Positions 16,542 through 25,253 of a stretch of 64,000 nucleotides of DNA are shown in pieces. The notes under the pieces were generated by a model, which was given only the letters and a program-made list of their open reading frames with translations, ran no database searches and had not been told where the DNA came from. The stretch comes from an uncultured Myxococcales bacterium (lineage in GTDB: Bacteria; Myxococcota_A; UBA9042), in contig CAJBNH010000149.1 of NCBI GenBank assembly GCA_903955385.1, positions 1-64,000 on the forward strand, given 5' to 3'. A program made the translations under genes and the position numbers. Positions within the stretch are counted from its first letter, which is position 1. The number at the start of each line of letters is the position of its first letter.

Positions 16542-18869
16542 ATGAAGATCACGTGCCCGGCTTGCAACGCCAACTACCGCCTGCCGGACGACCGCATCCA
16601 AGGCAAGAACCGGATTTTCCGCATCAACTGCAAGCGTTGCGGTGCGGAGATCCGAGTGCGCGGTGTCGAGACCGAAGAGGACTCGGGCCGGACGACGCTG
16701 CCGTTCGCCCTCGACCTGCCGGCTCCTGCATCGACCGCCGCTGCTGCCGCGCCTGCGCAGGTGTGGTTTGCCGGTATCGAAGGCAAGCAGGTCGGCCCGC
16801 TGACGGAAGCTGAGGTCACGGATCACATCCAGGCGCATCGGCTCAACGCCGACGATCTGGTGTGGCGCAAGGGCTTTGCGGCTTGGACCGCTGTCAAGGA
16901 AGTGCCCCCGTTCGACGAGATCGTGGCGGAGGTGGCTGCTGCGGCTGCCGGCGCCCCGAAGACTGAGAAGCGCTCGCCGCGCCGCGCCCAGACGTTGGAA
17001 CTGTCCGCCGCGATGATCGAATTGCTGGTCAAGCTCGACGGTCAGAGCGACGCCGCCGCTGATGCCCCGCCGCTCGTGGTCGAACCGCCGCAGCTCCCCG
17101 CCGCCGAAACAGCAGCCCGCGTCGAGGTTGCCGCTGCGAAGCCGGCAGCCAAGCCCGCCACGCAGACCGTCGCGATCGCGGGTGACCGCGCCGCTGCCGA
17201 GGCCGCCGAACAGGTCGTGCAGACACTCGTCGCCCCCGCGCCCAGGGCCGACGACGCGCAGCCGCGCAAGGTTGTTCCGCCCGCAGTCGAGCCGGCCCCC
17301 GCCAAGGCGGCGCAGGCTGACGACGGTGCTGCCGCTCGCGGCCAGACCCGCGGCTCTGGCAGTCGCGACGCCCGCCCTGCCCCTGAGCCCAAGCGCGATG
17401 CGCGCCCTGCCACCGAAACCCGTCCAGTTGCAGACGCTCGCCCGGCCGTCGATTCCAAGCGCGGCGCCGTGGCCACTCCCGGCCGTCAGGCACCTCTCGC
17501 ACCCGATTCGGGTGTCACCGTCGCGACGGTGGCCCCGCGCGCGCCGGCCGGTGCACAGGCTGCCGCCGCTCGCCCGACCCAGACAGAGCGCAAGAGCCCC
17601 GCGATGCTGATCGGCGGAGGCGTTGCCGCGCTGGCCATCATCGGCGGCGTGATCTTCGCAGTGGTCCGCACCCCGGCCCCCGGCACCCCGGCTCCGCAGA
17701 CCAACGAAGTCGCTTCCGCCGCCGCAGGAGCTTCCGAGATTCCTGCGGGCGACCAGCAGGCTCAGGCCGCCGCCCAAGCAGCAGCGTCCGTGCCAGGCAC
17801 CGCCCCGACCGCCGCCGGCAGTGAAGTAGCTGTCGCGCCTGTGGATCCGGCCGCCGCGCCCGGTGCTCCTGCGGCTGCCCCGCCCGCCGCCGCGCCCGCC
17901 CCTGCCGCACCGGCAGTTGCCGCGGCTGCTCCGACCCCGGCGCTGCCTGCGCCCGCCGCGGCTTCTGCTCCGGCAGGCCAGCAGGCTCAAGCCACCCCGC
18001 CCCCGCCCCCGCCCCCGCCCCCCGTCGGCGCCAAGGGCGTGGTACCCGCCGCCGCTCCGGTCAAGCCCGTCGAGGCCGCCGCGCCGGTCGCCAACCCGAA
18101 GACTGCCCCCGTGGTCGCGCCGCCCAGCGACGACGAGATCGACCGTCTGCTGGCCCGCAACAAGGAAAAGGCCGCCAAGGCGGAGAAGGAAGAGGCCGCG
18201 CGTCAGGCCAAGGCCGCAAAGGCCGAAGCCGCGCAGAAGGCCGAAGCCGCCAAGGCCGAGAAGGCCCGCAAGGAGAAAGAGAGCTCCGCCGCCAAGGCCT
18301 CCGCCAAGGCAGACGCCGCCCGCAAGGCCAAGGAGGCTGAAGCCGCCAAGAAGGCCGCCAAGGAAGAAGCGGCTCGCAAGGCCAAGGAAGCCGAAGCCGC
18401 CAAGAAGGCCGCCAAGGAAGACGCCGCCCGCAAGGCGAAGGAAGACGCGGCCGCCAAGAAGGCCAGCGCTGCGTCCGGTGGCGATGACGAGATCGACCGC
18501 ATTCTGGCCGCCCAGAAGAACAAGGAAAAGGACAAGACGAAGAAGACCGCGCCTGCCGATACGGAAGACGAGCCCACGGCCAACACCGGCGGTTTGGACC
18601 AAGCTCAGGTCAACGGAATCGCGGCACGCGCCAACCAGAAGGTGATGCGCTGCTACATGCTGCACGGCGACGTCGACTCGGGCGAGGACACCATCAAGGT
18701 CACGCTCTACGTCAACGGCGACGGCAGCGTGGGTGTGGCCAAGGTGATCGGCAAGCACGCGAACACCGCGGTGGGTACGTGCGTGGTGGCAGCGGTCAAG
18801 GCCCTGACGTTCCCGCAGTCCTCTGGCACGTCGAAGAAGTACACGGTTCGCTACACCGTCGGCATCTAG
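16542..18869 (+). CDS. GltJ-like zinc-ribbon/GYF/TonB-C membrane protein
   Basis: The 775-residue product starts with an MJ0042-type zinc ribbon (Cys5, Cys8, Cys30, Cys33), followed by a GYF_2 domain (about 73-122, [18 protein letters not shown]), a Pro/Ala-rich cytoplasmic region, one membrane helix (about 355-376), a long Pro/Ala-rich and Lys/Glu/Ala coiled-coil periplasmic stretch, and a C-terminal TonB-C/AgmX-like domain (about 695-775, MRCYMLHG...VRYTV). The order zinc ribbon, GYF, one helix, TonB-C-like end matches GltJ of the Myxococcus gliding machinery, where the cytoplasmic domains bind the MglA switch. It also carries two DDEIDR(L/I)LA motifs (530-538, 648-656). No other gliding genes are in the window, so a gliding role is inference. 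A good ribosome binding site (GAGGG) precedes ATG 16542. Confidence 0.8.
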   Translation: MKITCPACNANYRLPDDRIQGKNRIFRINCKRCGAEIRVRGVETEEDSGRTTLPFALDLPAPASTAAAAAPAQVWFAGIEGKQVGPLTEAEVTDHIQAHRLNADDLVWRKGFAAWTAVKEVPPFDEIVAEVAAAAAGAPKTEKRSPRRAQTLELSAAMIELLVKLDGQSDAAADAPPLVVEPPQLPAAETAARVEVAAAKPAAKPATQTVAIAGDRAAAEAAEQVVQTLVAPAPRADDAQPRKVVPPAVEPAPAKAAQADDGAAARGQTRGSGSRDARPAPEPKRDARPATETRPVADARPAVDSKRGAVATPGRQAPLAPDSGVTVATVAPRAPAGAQAAAARPTQTERKSPAMLIGGGVAALAIIGGVIFAVVRTPAPGTPAPQTNEVASAAAGASEIPAGDQQAQAAAQAAASVPGTAPTAAGSEVAVAPVDPAAAPGAPAAAPPAAAPAPAAPAVAAAAPTPALPAPAAASAPAGQQAQATPPPPPPPPPVGAKGVVPAAAPVKPVEAAAPVANPKTAPVVAPPSDDEIDRLLARNKEKAAKAEKEEAARQAKAAKAEAAQKAEAAKAEKARKEKESSAAKASAKADAARKAKEAEAAKKAAKEEAARKAKEAEAAKKAAKEDAARKAKEDAAAKKASAASGGDDEIDRILAAQKNKEKDKTKKTAPADTEDEPTANTGGLDQAQVNGIAARANQKVMRCYMLHGDVDSGEDTIKVTLYVNGDGSVGVAKVIGKHANTAVGTCVVAAVKALTFPQSSGTSKKYTVRYTVGI
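18315..18464 (+). repeat. 54-bp tandem repeat, about 2.8 copies, in coiled coil
   Basis: Copies at 18315-18368, 18369-18422 and a partial copy from 18423 encode 18-residue units of the type [18 protein letters not shown]. They belong to the Lys/Glu/Ala coiled coil of the GltJ-like protein and may vary in copy number between strains. Confidence 0.75.
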
Positions 18870-18909
18870 TCGTCCGTCCCTTTCGGCTCGGGCTCTCATC
18901 GAGGGGAAC

Positions 18910-19569
18910 ATGGCCTTCTTTCCCCACCGCCCAGGCAGCATCGAAGTCATCTGCGGGTCGATGTTCAGCGGCAAGAGTGAAGAGCTCATCCGGCGGCTGC
19001 GGTTGGCTCGCATCGCGCACCAGCGGGTCGAAGTGTTCAAGCCTGCGCTGGACACGCGCTACGCCGAGCTCGAGCTCGTCAGCCACTCGGACTTCCGCAT
19101 CGCCGCGCGCTGTGTCCACAACGCCCACGAGATCCTGGCGCAAGTGCACGATCTCACCGCGGTCATCGGCATCGACGAGGTGCAGTTCTTCGACGAGACC
19201 ATCGTCGATGTCTGCAACCGTCTGGCGAATCAGGGAAAACGCGTCATCGTCGCGGGTCTGGACCAGGACTATCTGGGGCGGCCGTTTGAGCCGATGCCGC
19301 GCCTGATGGCGGTGGGCGAGTACGTGACGAAGCTGCTGGCGGTGTGTTCGGTGTGCGGCGACCCGGCCAACCGGTCGCAGCGCCTGTCGGGTGGCAAAGA
19401 CGTCGTCGAGTTGGGCGCCACCGACCGCTACGAGGCCCGGTGCCGGCGCCACTTCGAACCTGAGGAAGACCGCCAGCTTGAGCTCATTCACGACCGGCAG
19501 CGCGCCATGAGCGCACCTCGCCGCCCCCACGGCGATACCGAACCCGGCACCTCCGGAGGACAACCGTGA
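18910..19569 (+). CDS. tdk: Thymidine kinase, type II
   Basis: The 219-residue product is a type II (cytosolic TK1-like) thymidine kinase that phosphorylates thymidine to dTMP in salvage. It has the P-loop GSMFSGKS at 16-23, the catalytic-region segment IDEVQFFD, and zinc-site cysteines in CSVCGDP and CRRHF, with the TDRYEARC lasso. A 30-residue charged tail follows the last motif. ATG 18910 is used; it lies 40 bases after the GltJ-like gene. Its last four bases (GTGA) overlap the GTG start of the next kinase gene, which points to translational coupling. Confidence 0.93.
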   Translation: MAFFPHRPGSIEVICGSMFSGKSEELIRRLRLARIAHQRVEVFKPALDTRYAELELVSHSDFRIAARCVHNAHEILAQVHDLTAVIGIDEVQFFDETIVDVCNRLANQGKRVIVAGLDQDYLGRPFEPMPRLMAVGEYVTKLLAVCSVCGDPANRSQRLSGGKDVVELGATDRYEARCRRHFEPEEDRQLELIHDRQRAMSAPRRPHGDTEPGTSGGQP

Positions 19570-20231
19570 CCCCGAACGCCCCCCGCCTCGACGACATGTT
19601 CATCGGCATCGCCGGTGTGATCGGCGCAGGCAAGTCGACGCTCGCTACCGCCTTGGGACGCCACATGGGTCTCGACGTGTACTACGAGCCAGTAGACGAC
19701 AACGAGTATCTGGCGGACTTCTACCGCGACACGGCCCGCTATTCGTTCGCGACGCAGATCTACCTGCTGAATCGGCGCTTCCAGCAGCATCAGGAGATCA
19801 TCTGGAAAGGCCGCGGCGCAGTGCAGGACCGGACCATCTACGAAGACGCCATCTTCGCCAAGATGCTGAGCGAGTCGGGCCTGATGGACCCCCGCGACTA
19901 CCGGACGTACCTGCAACTGTTCAAGCACATGTCGAATTTCATGTGCAAGCCCAGCGCGATCATCTATCTGGACGTCAAGCCAGAGAAGAGCCTCGAGCGC
20001 ATCCACGAACGCAGCCGCGGCGTCGAGTCGGGCATCACGCTGGAGTACCTGACCGCCCTGTACAACGAATACGAGAACTTCGTGCAGGACGTCTCGCGGC
20101 GGATCCCGACCATCCGTGTGTCCTGGGATCAGTACCGGGATGTCGAGGAAATGGCCGAAGTCATTCGCAGCGAGTACATGAACGCCACGTTCCTGCGCGA
20201 GGTCACGGCCTGGGACAACGCGTCGCGCTGA
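19566..20231 (+). CDS. Deoxynucleoside kinase (dAK/dGK family)
   Basis: The 221-residue product has the P-loop GVIGAGKST at 17-25, the DRT motif in [10 protein letters not shown] and the Arg-rich lid RSRGVE, typical of the deoxyadenosine/deoxyguanosine/deoxycytidine kinase family. It would phosphorylate deoxynucleosides at the 5' position for salvage; purine or pyrimidine preference is not readable. The GTG start at 19566 overlaps the tdk stop by four bases and has GGAGG in the end of tdk. Together with tdk it forms a two-gene deoxynucleoside salvage operon. Confidence 0.88.
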   Translation: MTPNAPRLDDMFIGIAGVIGAGKSTLATALGRHMGLDVYYEPVDDNEYLADFYRDTARYSFATQIYLLNRRFQQHQEIIWKGRGAVQDRTIYEDAIFAKMLSESGLMDPRDYRTYLQLFKHMSNFMCKPSAIIYLDVKPEKSLERIHERSRGVESGITLEYLTALYNEYENFVQDVSRRIPTIRVSWDQYRDVEEMAEVIRSEYMNATFLREVTAWDNASR

Positions 20232-20341
20232 CCGAAGCGCTGCTAGATCCATGACTTGTCGGCGGCCCCTCGCCACCGTGCGCGGTTCGGGCGACAGTGT
20301 TGCTTGCGAAACGTGTCGATGCCCAAACAGGAGCCCGGACG

Positions 20342-21409
20342 ATGGCCGTGGTGCGCGAAGAGGACATTCACAACGCCTGCGTCCTGATCGTCGACGATCA
20401 GGCGTACAACATCACGCTGTTGCGGATGATCCTGCGAGACAGTGGCTACACGAACATTCTGGCGACAACCGACTCCCGCGAAGCCTTGCCGATGTACGAG
20501 AAACACCGGCCCGACCTGGTGCTGCTGGACCTGCAGATGCCGCACATCGACGGCTTCGGGGTCATGGACCAGCTGCGAGAGGTCGAACACAGCTCGGTCG
20601 TGCCGATTCTGGTGCTGACGGCAGAGCTGGACCCGGAGGTCCGCTACAAGGCGCTGCAGTCCGGGGCGCGCGACTTCCTGAACAAGCCCTTCGACCGGAT
20701 CGAGACCGTGGTGCGCATCCGCAACCTCATCGAGGTGCAGCTGCTCCACAAGCATATTGTGCGCCAGAACGAGATTCTGGAGTCCAAGGTCCGCGACCGT
20801 ACGCAAGAGCTGCGCGACACGCAGATGGAGATCATCCACCGCCTGGGTCACGCCGCCGAGTACAAGGACAACGAAACCGGCAACCACATCATCCGAATGG
20901 GCTTGCTTTGCGGTGTGTTGGGTGAGGCCGTCGGGATGGCCCCCCAAGCCTGCGAGATGTTGCGCCACGCCAGCCCGATGCACGACGTCGGCAAGATCGG
21001 CATTCCGGACCGCGTCCTGCTGAAGCCGGGCAAGCTGGACCCCGACGAGTGGGAGGTCATGAAGACCCACGCGGCGATCGGCACCGACTTGCTGTCCGGC
21101 TCCAAATCGCCACTGGTCCAGATGGCCGCGACCATCGCCCTGACGCATCATGAGCGCTGGGACGGCACCGGGTATCCGTACAGGCTGCGCGGCGAGGGGA
21201 TCCCGCTGGTCGGGCGCATCGCGGCCGTGTGCGACGTGTTCGACGCCTTGACGTCCGACCGGCCCTACAAGCGGGCTTGGACGGTCGAGGACTCGCTGGA
21301 AGAGATCCGTCGCGGTGCCGGAACCCACTTCGACCCAGCGTTGGTCACCCTGTTTGACGCCAACATCGCGGAGATCCTGGCGATCCGCGCACAGTACCAC
21401 GAGGACTGA
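20342..21409 (+). CDS. Response regulator with HD-GYP output domain
   Basis: The 355-residue product has a CheY-like receiver (about 12-130; acidic pair Asp18/Asp19, phospho-acceptor Asp63 in LLDLQMP, Lys in NKPF), a short coiled linker, and an HD-GYP domain with HDVGKIGIPDR and HHERWDGTGYP. HD-GYP domains hydrolyse cyclic di-GMP, and the metal-binding and GYP residues are all present, so it is probably active. The cognate kinase is not adjacent. ATG 20342 has GGAG eight bases upstream. The adenosine-deaminase-like gene begins nine bases after its stop. Confidence 0.9.
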   Translation: MAVVREEDIHNACVLIVDDQAYNITLLRMILRDSGYTNILATTDSREALPMYEKHRPDLVLLDLQMPHIDGFGVMDQLREVEHSSVVPILVLTAELDPEVRYKALQSGARDFLNKPFDRIETVVRIRNLIEVQLLHKHIVRQNEILESKVRDRTQELRDTQMEIIHRLGHAAEYKDNETGNHIIRMGLLCGVLGEAVGMAPQACEMLRHASPMHDVGKIGIPDRVLLKPGKLDPDEWEVMKTHAAIGTDLLSGSKSPLVQMAATIALTHHERWDGTGYPYRLRGEGIPLVGRIAAVCDVFDALTSDRPYKRAWTVEDSLEEIRRGAGTHFDPALVTLFDANIAEILAIRAQYHED

Positions 21410-21418
21410 ACCCTTCGC

Positions 21419-22447
21419 ATGGCCACAATCCTGGACACCCTGCCCAAGGTCGACCTGCACTGCCACCTGGATGGCGCCCTGCCCGTCGAGGGGCTGGCCC
21501 ACTTGGCTGCACTGCGCGGGCTGCCGGAGGGAAGCGACGCAGAAGCGCTGGCGAACCGCATTCGCTGCACAGACATCGCCACGCTGGAGGCGGCGCGCGC
21601 ATGGGTGCGCGGCCTGCTGACGAGCGCCGAGGACCTGTCCACCGCGGGCTTGCTGCTGGGGCGACGACTCATCGATGAAGCGGTACTGCACGCGGAAATC
21701 GTTGTCGATCCGAGCGCCTACGGTCACACGGGCCTTTCCGGCTGGGAGGTGCTGACGGCCGTCAGCGCCGGACTCATGGAAGCCACCCAGGAGCGAGAGG
21801 AAGCCTTCCTCTCGTGGGGTCTGCTGGTCGAGCTGCGACGAGACATCGACCCGGAAGCGACGGCGGCCATGCTGCGTGACGTGCGGGTCGAGGGCGTGCC
21901 GGGCATCGCGGGTGTTGTCCTTGTCGGCGAGACCGGCCCGATTCCGACCGAAGCCTGGGAACTTGCGAAGGAAGCTGGCTTGGGCCGCGTGGTGGTGGCT
22001 TCGGGACGCGCGGCGGTGGCAGAGGCGCTGCAGCTGGGTGCCCAGCGAATCGTGGGCGCAGTGGCCGCGGCGCAGGACCCGGAGCTTGTGCTGCCCCTGC
22101 GCGCACACCGCTTGCCCATCGTGGCGTGCCCGACCGCCCAAGTGCTGACCGGGGCGGCGAAGTCGCTGGCCACCCATCCGATGCGAAAGATGAAGGATGC
22201 CGGCCTGTTCGTCGTGGTGGCGACCGGTTGGCCCACGCTGTGCGACACGTCAATGCCTCGCGAGCTGGAGGCACTGGCCAAGCACCAGAGCTGGCGGCTC
22301 GACGACGCCCGCAACGCCACCACCCGCGCCATCGAGGCAGGGTTCATGGACGCCAAGCTGCGCTTCCACTTGGCCCGCACCGTCGAGATTTGGCGGCACC
22401 GACCGATGCCGGGTCCAGTGGGCAAGGGCGACAACTGGTCGCTGTGA
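21419..22447 (+). CDS. Adenosine-deaminase-like protein lacking key residues
   Basis: The 342-residue product resembles adenosine deaminase at both ends of the barrel. The first metal motif is intact (KVDLHCHLDGA, His14 and His16). Later motifs are altered: the family HAGE is LVGE (His lost, Glu kept), the GHG histidine is missing in RIVGAV, and the SDDP aspartates are replaced by TGWP in VVATGWPTLCDT. The CPTxN-like segment survives as ACPTAQ. Zinc ligands and catalytic residues are therefore missing, so I expect no normal deaminase activity; it may be a pseudoenzyme with a binding role, or may use a different chemistry. The ribosome binding site before ATG 21419 is weak, which fits coupling to the HD-GYP gene nine bases upstream. 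Confidence 0.8.
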   Translation: MATILDTLPKVDLHCHLDGALPVEGLAHLAALRGLPEGSDAEALANRIRCTDIATLEAARAWVRGLLTSAEDLSTAGLLLGRRLIDEAVLHAEIVVDPSAYGHTGLSGWEVLTAVSAGLMEATQEREEAFLSWGLLVELRRDIDPEATAAMLRDVRVEGVPGIAGVVLVGETGPIPTEAWELAKEAGLGRVVVASGRAAVAEALQLGAQRIVGAVAAAQDPELVLPLRAHRLPIVACPTAQVLTGAAKSLATHPMRKMKDAGLFVVVATGWPTLCDTSMPRELEALAKHQSWRLDDARNATTRAIEAGFMDAKLRFHLARTVEIWRHRPMPGPVGKGDNWSL

Positions 22448-22490
22448 CGGGGACAAGCGCCGACCCGGGCGCACGACCGCAGGAGGCCCG

Positions 22491-22934
22491 ATGACCGACA
22501 AGACCCCCAACAACGCCCCGCAACCTCCCCGCTTTCTGGTCGGCCAGTCGGCAGAGCTGACCAACACGTGGACGGCCGACGACGTCGCCCTGTTTGCCCA
22601 AGTGACTGGGGACACCAACCCAGTGCATCTGGACGAGGCGTACGCGGCCCAATCCCGTTTCGGCCAGCGCATCGCCCACGGCATGCTGTCGGCAGGCCTG
22701 ATCTCAGCCGTGTTGGGAACGAAGCTGCCGGGACCCGGCGCGATCTACATCTCGCAAACGCTGAAGTTTCTGGCCCCCGTGTTTCTGGGCGACACCGTCA
22801 CGGCGCGTGTACAGGTGGCTGCCGTGCGCGAGGACAAGCCCATCGTCACGTTCGAGACATCGTGTCGCAAACAGGATGGCACGGTCGTCGTCGAGGGGCA
22901 GGCCGTCCTGTTCGTCCCACCGGCCAAGCCGTAG
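22491..22934 (+). CDS. MaoC-like (R)-enoyl-CoA hydratase
   Basis: The 147-residue product has the hydratase-2 motif of MaoC/PhaJ proteins: TGDTNPVHLDEAYA...RIAHGML, with the catalytic Asp and His in place, followed by the SAGLISAVLG helix of the hot-dog fold. PhaJ-type enzymes hydrate trans-2-enoyl-CoA to (R)-3-hydroxyacyl-CoA. The length is normal. ATG 22491 has AGGAGG five bases upstream. It lies 43 bases after the adenosine-deaminase-like gene. The acyl chain preference is unknown. Confidence 0.88.
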   Translation: MTDKTPNNAPQPPRFLVGQSAELTNTWTADDVALFAQVTGDTNPVHLDEAYAAQSRFGQRIAHGMLSAGLISAVLGTKLPGPGAIYISQTLKFLAPVFLGDTVTARVQVAAVREDKPIVTFETSCRKQDGTVVVEGQAVLFVPPAKP

Positions 22935-23079
22935 CCGTTCGCACCGAGCGAGCACCGGGCCAGAAGGGCCACCGCGCTGCCGCGTCTGCGAAAATCTTGC
23001 CAGCGCGCCACCCGCCCCCAAGATGCACGGGTACCTGCCTCCCCATTTGGGACAGGTTTGTCCGCCGCCCGGGGGTCCC

Positions 23080-23763
23080 ATGCTCGAAGTTCCCATCGTC
23101 GAGTCCGCGTACGAAGCGCTGCCGGTGTTTCCGCTGCCGAATTTCGTGATCTTCCCGAACACGATGACGCGCCTGCACATTTTCGAGCCGCGCTTTCGCC
23201 TGATGGCGACCGAAGCGCTGGCGACGCACCGGTTGATGGTGCTGGTCGGCCTCAAGCCCGGCTGGGAGGCGGATTACTACGGCTCGCCGCCGGTGCACGA
23301 GTACGGCTCGCTCTGCAAGATCGTCAACGACGAGCGTCTGGAGGATGGGCGGTACAACCTCTTCGTCCACTGTCTGGCGCGCGTGCAGATCTCGACCGTG
23401 CACCGTCTGGTGCCCTACCGCACCGCCAGCGTGACCGTGTGCGACGACCAGACCGCCGACCCCGACCGGATGGACGACGCGATGACGCGGCTGGTCAGCT
23501 GCGTGCGCGGGCTGATCGTCAAGCTGGGAGAAAACGGCGCGTTGCTGGGCACCGTGCTGTCGGCTACCCGCAAGCCCGCCATCCTGACCAACCGCCTGGC
23601 CGCCGCGCTGGCGACCGACCCGATGGACCGGCAGCGGCTGCTGGAGTTGACGGACCCGGTCGAGCGCGCCGAGCGGCTGACGGACATCGCGGGCGACCTG
23701 CTGCTGAGGGTGGACCAGCCCGAGATCGACATGGAAGGCTTGGACTTCTCGATGGTGAACTGA
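23080..23763 (+). CDS. LON substrate-binding-domain protein
   Basis: The 227-residue product is made of a LON N-terminal (PUA-like) domain without the ATPase or protease of Lon itself. The family signature LPVFPLPNFVIFPNT...LHIFEPRFRLM is at residues 14-42, and a helical C-terminal region follows. Such stand-alone proteins are common and their role (peptide or protein binding) is not established. ATG 23080 begins a few residues before the conserved region. The next gene starts one base after the stop. Confidence 0.85.
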   Translation: MLEVPIVESAYEALPVFPLPNFVIFPNTMTRLHIFEPRFRLMATEALATHRLMVLVGLKPGWEADYYGSPPVHEYGSLCKIVNDERLEDGRYNLFVHCLARVQISTVHRLVPYRTASVTVCDDQTADPDRMDDAMTRLVSCVRGLIVKLGENGALLGTVLSATRKPAILTNRLAAALATDPMDRQRLLELTDPVERAERLTDIAGDLLLRVDQPEIDMEGLDFSMVN

Positions 23764-23764
23764 C

Positions 23765-24211
23765 ATGGCTTGGTCGACTCGCACACGCCGTGCCTTGGCG
23801 CTGGTCGGCCTGTTCGGCTGCCTGGCATTGGCCTGGTGGACCTGGCAGCAGCGGCTGCAGACGGCGCCGGTCATCTGGCTGCTGACACACGTCGAGACCA
23901 GTGAGCAGGGCCGCACGCTGGGCCTGCGCCACCTGACCGAGTTCTCTTGGCAGATCAGCAAGAGCGCGGATTCGCACGAGATTGGCTGGGAGACGAAGCT
24001 GTGGTTTCAGCCGGGTCAGGCGCCGGAAGCCACGGCTCAGGTCGAGCTGCAGCTGCCTCACGGCGTGCAGACCGTCCAGGTGACGTGCCGGTTCGCCCCG
24101 GGTCCGGGGATGCCAACCGTGCAGACGCGCGGGCAGCTGCGGGTGGACGCCTCGACCGACGACCGCGCGGTGACCATCGACGTCGACCGCTGCGGCGAAC
24201 GAATTCCCTAG
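23765..24211 (+). CDS. Membrane-anchored protein of unknown function
   Basis: The 148-residue product has one N-terminal membrane helix (about residues 9-27, LALVGLFGCLALAWWTW) and a beta-rich outer part with two cysteines (FGC excluded: VTCRF and DRCGERIP near the end). I do not recognise the family. The ATG lies one base after the stop of the LON-domain gene, so the two are probably translated from one mRNA. It converges on ccmE with a 4-base gap. Confidence 0.6.
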   Translation: MAWSTRTRRALALVGLFGCLALAWWTWQQRLQTAPVIWLLTHVETSEQGRTLGLRHLTEFSWQISKSADSHEIGWETKLWFQPGQAPEATAQVELQLPHGVQTVQVTCRFAPGPGMPTVQTRGQLRVDASTDDRAVTIDVDRCGERIP

Positions 24212-24215
24212 GACG

Positions 24216-24770
24216 TCAGCGCGCTGGTGCCGGAGCAGGAGACGCCGCCGGAGCCTCGCCCGGGTGTGACTGCACGTGCTTCTGGTACTCGGTCTCGTAG
24301 TACTTCTTCTGCTGTTCCGCAGACATGCCTTCGGCGTCGGCATAGCGGCTGGGGCACTTGACCGTCAGGCTGCTCGCGTTCAGCACTCCATTTTCCAACC
24401 TGCCCTGCACGATGGCGTCGCGCCCCTCCTCGAACGGGTCCGGCAACAGCCGCGTGTAGGTGACGGTCAGCTTGTGGCCGGCGGGGTCCTCCAGATCGAA
24501 GCGGAAGCTGGTGCTGGCGGGCTCTCCCCGCACGGAACCCTTGGCCACGCGACCGGCGACCTTGATCTCGCGCCCTTCCGCGTCAGAGCCAGCCTGAGCC
24601 AGCTGTTCCAGCGAGTAGTTGTACATGCCGGCACCGCCGGAAGTGCTGGTGCCGACCACGGCCAAGCCGATCACGACGATAGCGGCAAGAATGGCGATAG
24701 GCGCCCAAGACTTGCGCTTGCGCCGCGGGACCGGCGCGACCTCGGGTCCGGTGGAAGATGTCGTCGTCAT
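24216..24770 (-). CDS. ccmE: CcmE heme chaperone, CxxxY type
   Basis: The 184-residue product matches CcmE, the periplasmic heme carrier of system I cytochrome c maturation. It has one membrane anchor (about 22-41) and an OB-fold (about 50-140). The usual heme-binding HxxxY is replaced by CPSRY, a CxxxY with Cys139 and Tyr143. The Cys variant is known from some Desulfovibrio and archaeal systems. Most other ccm genes are not in the window. ATG 24770 is 11 bases after an AGGAG, a rather long spacing. A c-type cytochrome lipoprotein is encoded at 36640. Confidence 0.88.
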   Translation of the reverse strand: MTTTSSTGPEVAPVPRRKRKSWAPIAILAAIVVIGLAVVGTSTSGGAGMYNYSLEQLAQAGSDAEGREIKVAGRVAKGSVRGEPASTSFRFDLEDPAGHKLTVTYTRLLPDPFEEGRDAIVQGRLENGVLNASSLTVKCPSRYADAEGMSAEQQKKYYETEYQKHVQSHPGEAPAASPAPAPAR

Positions 24771-25253
24771 CGGGTTCTTCGCTCCTGGGGGGATGGCCGG
24801 TCTCTACCAACCAGCGCAAGCATACGGCTCCTCTTGCGCAAGGGACGCCGTCATGCCGCAAAGCACTTCTGGCCGCAAGGGATTCCGCACGTGAACCTGT
24901 GGCAGCTGTGCGCCCGATCATGACACCCAGCCAAATCGGACCCAGCAACGCGGTCGGCCCAACGGACCGAAAAGCGGCCTCGAAAGGCACACGGAACGCG
25001 TGTCGGCGCGATCCCGGCGTTGTTTCATGGAGTCCTGTGTGTGTCCCAAAACGAGACCATCGAACTGCCGACGGATTTGTCGGGATCCGGCAACTAACCG
25101 GGAAGGCAACGGATTCGATTCCTTGTTGACAGGTTCGACGGAGATGTCCATCGTACCACAGCGGACCGTTTCGGTCCCTTACGTTCGCCGACCGTCCGTG
25201 CCGAATCCCCCCCTCGGCATGACACCCCGACACTGCCGTGCAGGATAAACACC
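24771..25253. other. Divergent intergenic region, ccmE / repeat lipoprotein
   Basis: These 483 bases hold no supported gene. I note a candidate rightward promoter at 25126-25154 and a perfect hairpin GGACCG-TTT-CGGTCC at 25163-25177, which would lie in the 5' untranslated region of the repeat lipoprotein mRNA. Other hairpin-like GC stretches are not better than expected at this GC content. Confidence 0.5.
25126..25154 (+). promoter_or_regulatory. Candidate promoter of repeat lipoprotein
   Basis: A perfect TTGACA (25126-25131), 17-base spacer and CATCGT (25149-25154) precede the gene by about 100 bases. Only the conserved A2 and T6 of the -10 box match, so confidence is low. Confidence 0.3.

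Noticed and set aside
16524-19055. 843-residue leftward frame with Gly/Leu/Arg-rich repeats
   Set aside because: Antisense to the GltJ-like gene; the repeats mirror its Ala/Pro coding repeats and no domain is visible.
20243-22177. 644-residue leftward open frame
   Set aside because: Antisense to the HD-GYP and adenosine-deaminase-like genes, without a recognised motif or ribosome binding site.
25126-25177. Possible tRNA-like piece (GGTTCGA segment)
   Set aside because: The TTC-like string is not flanked by an acceptor or anticodon stem.
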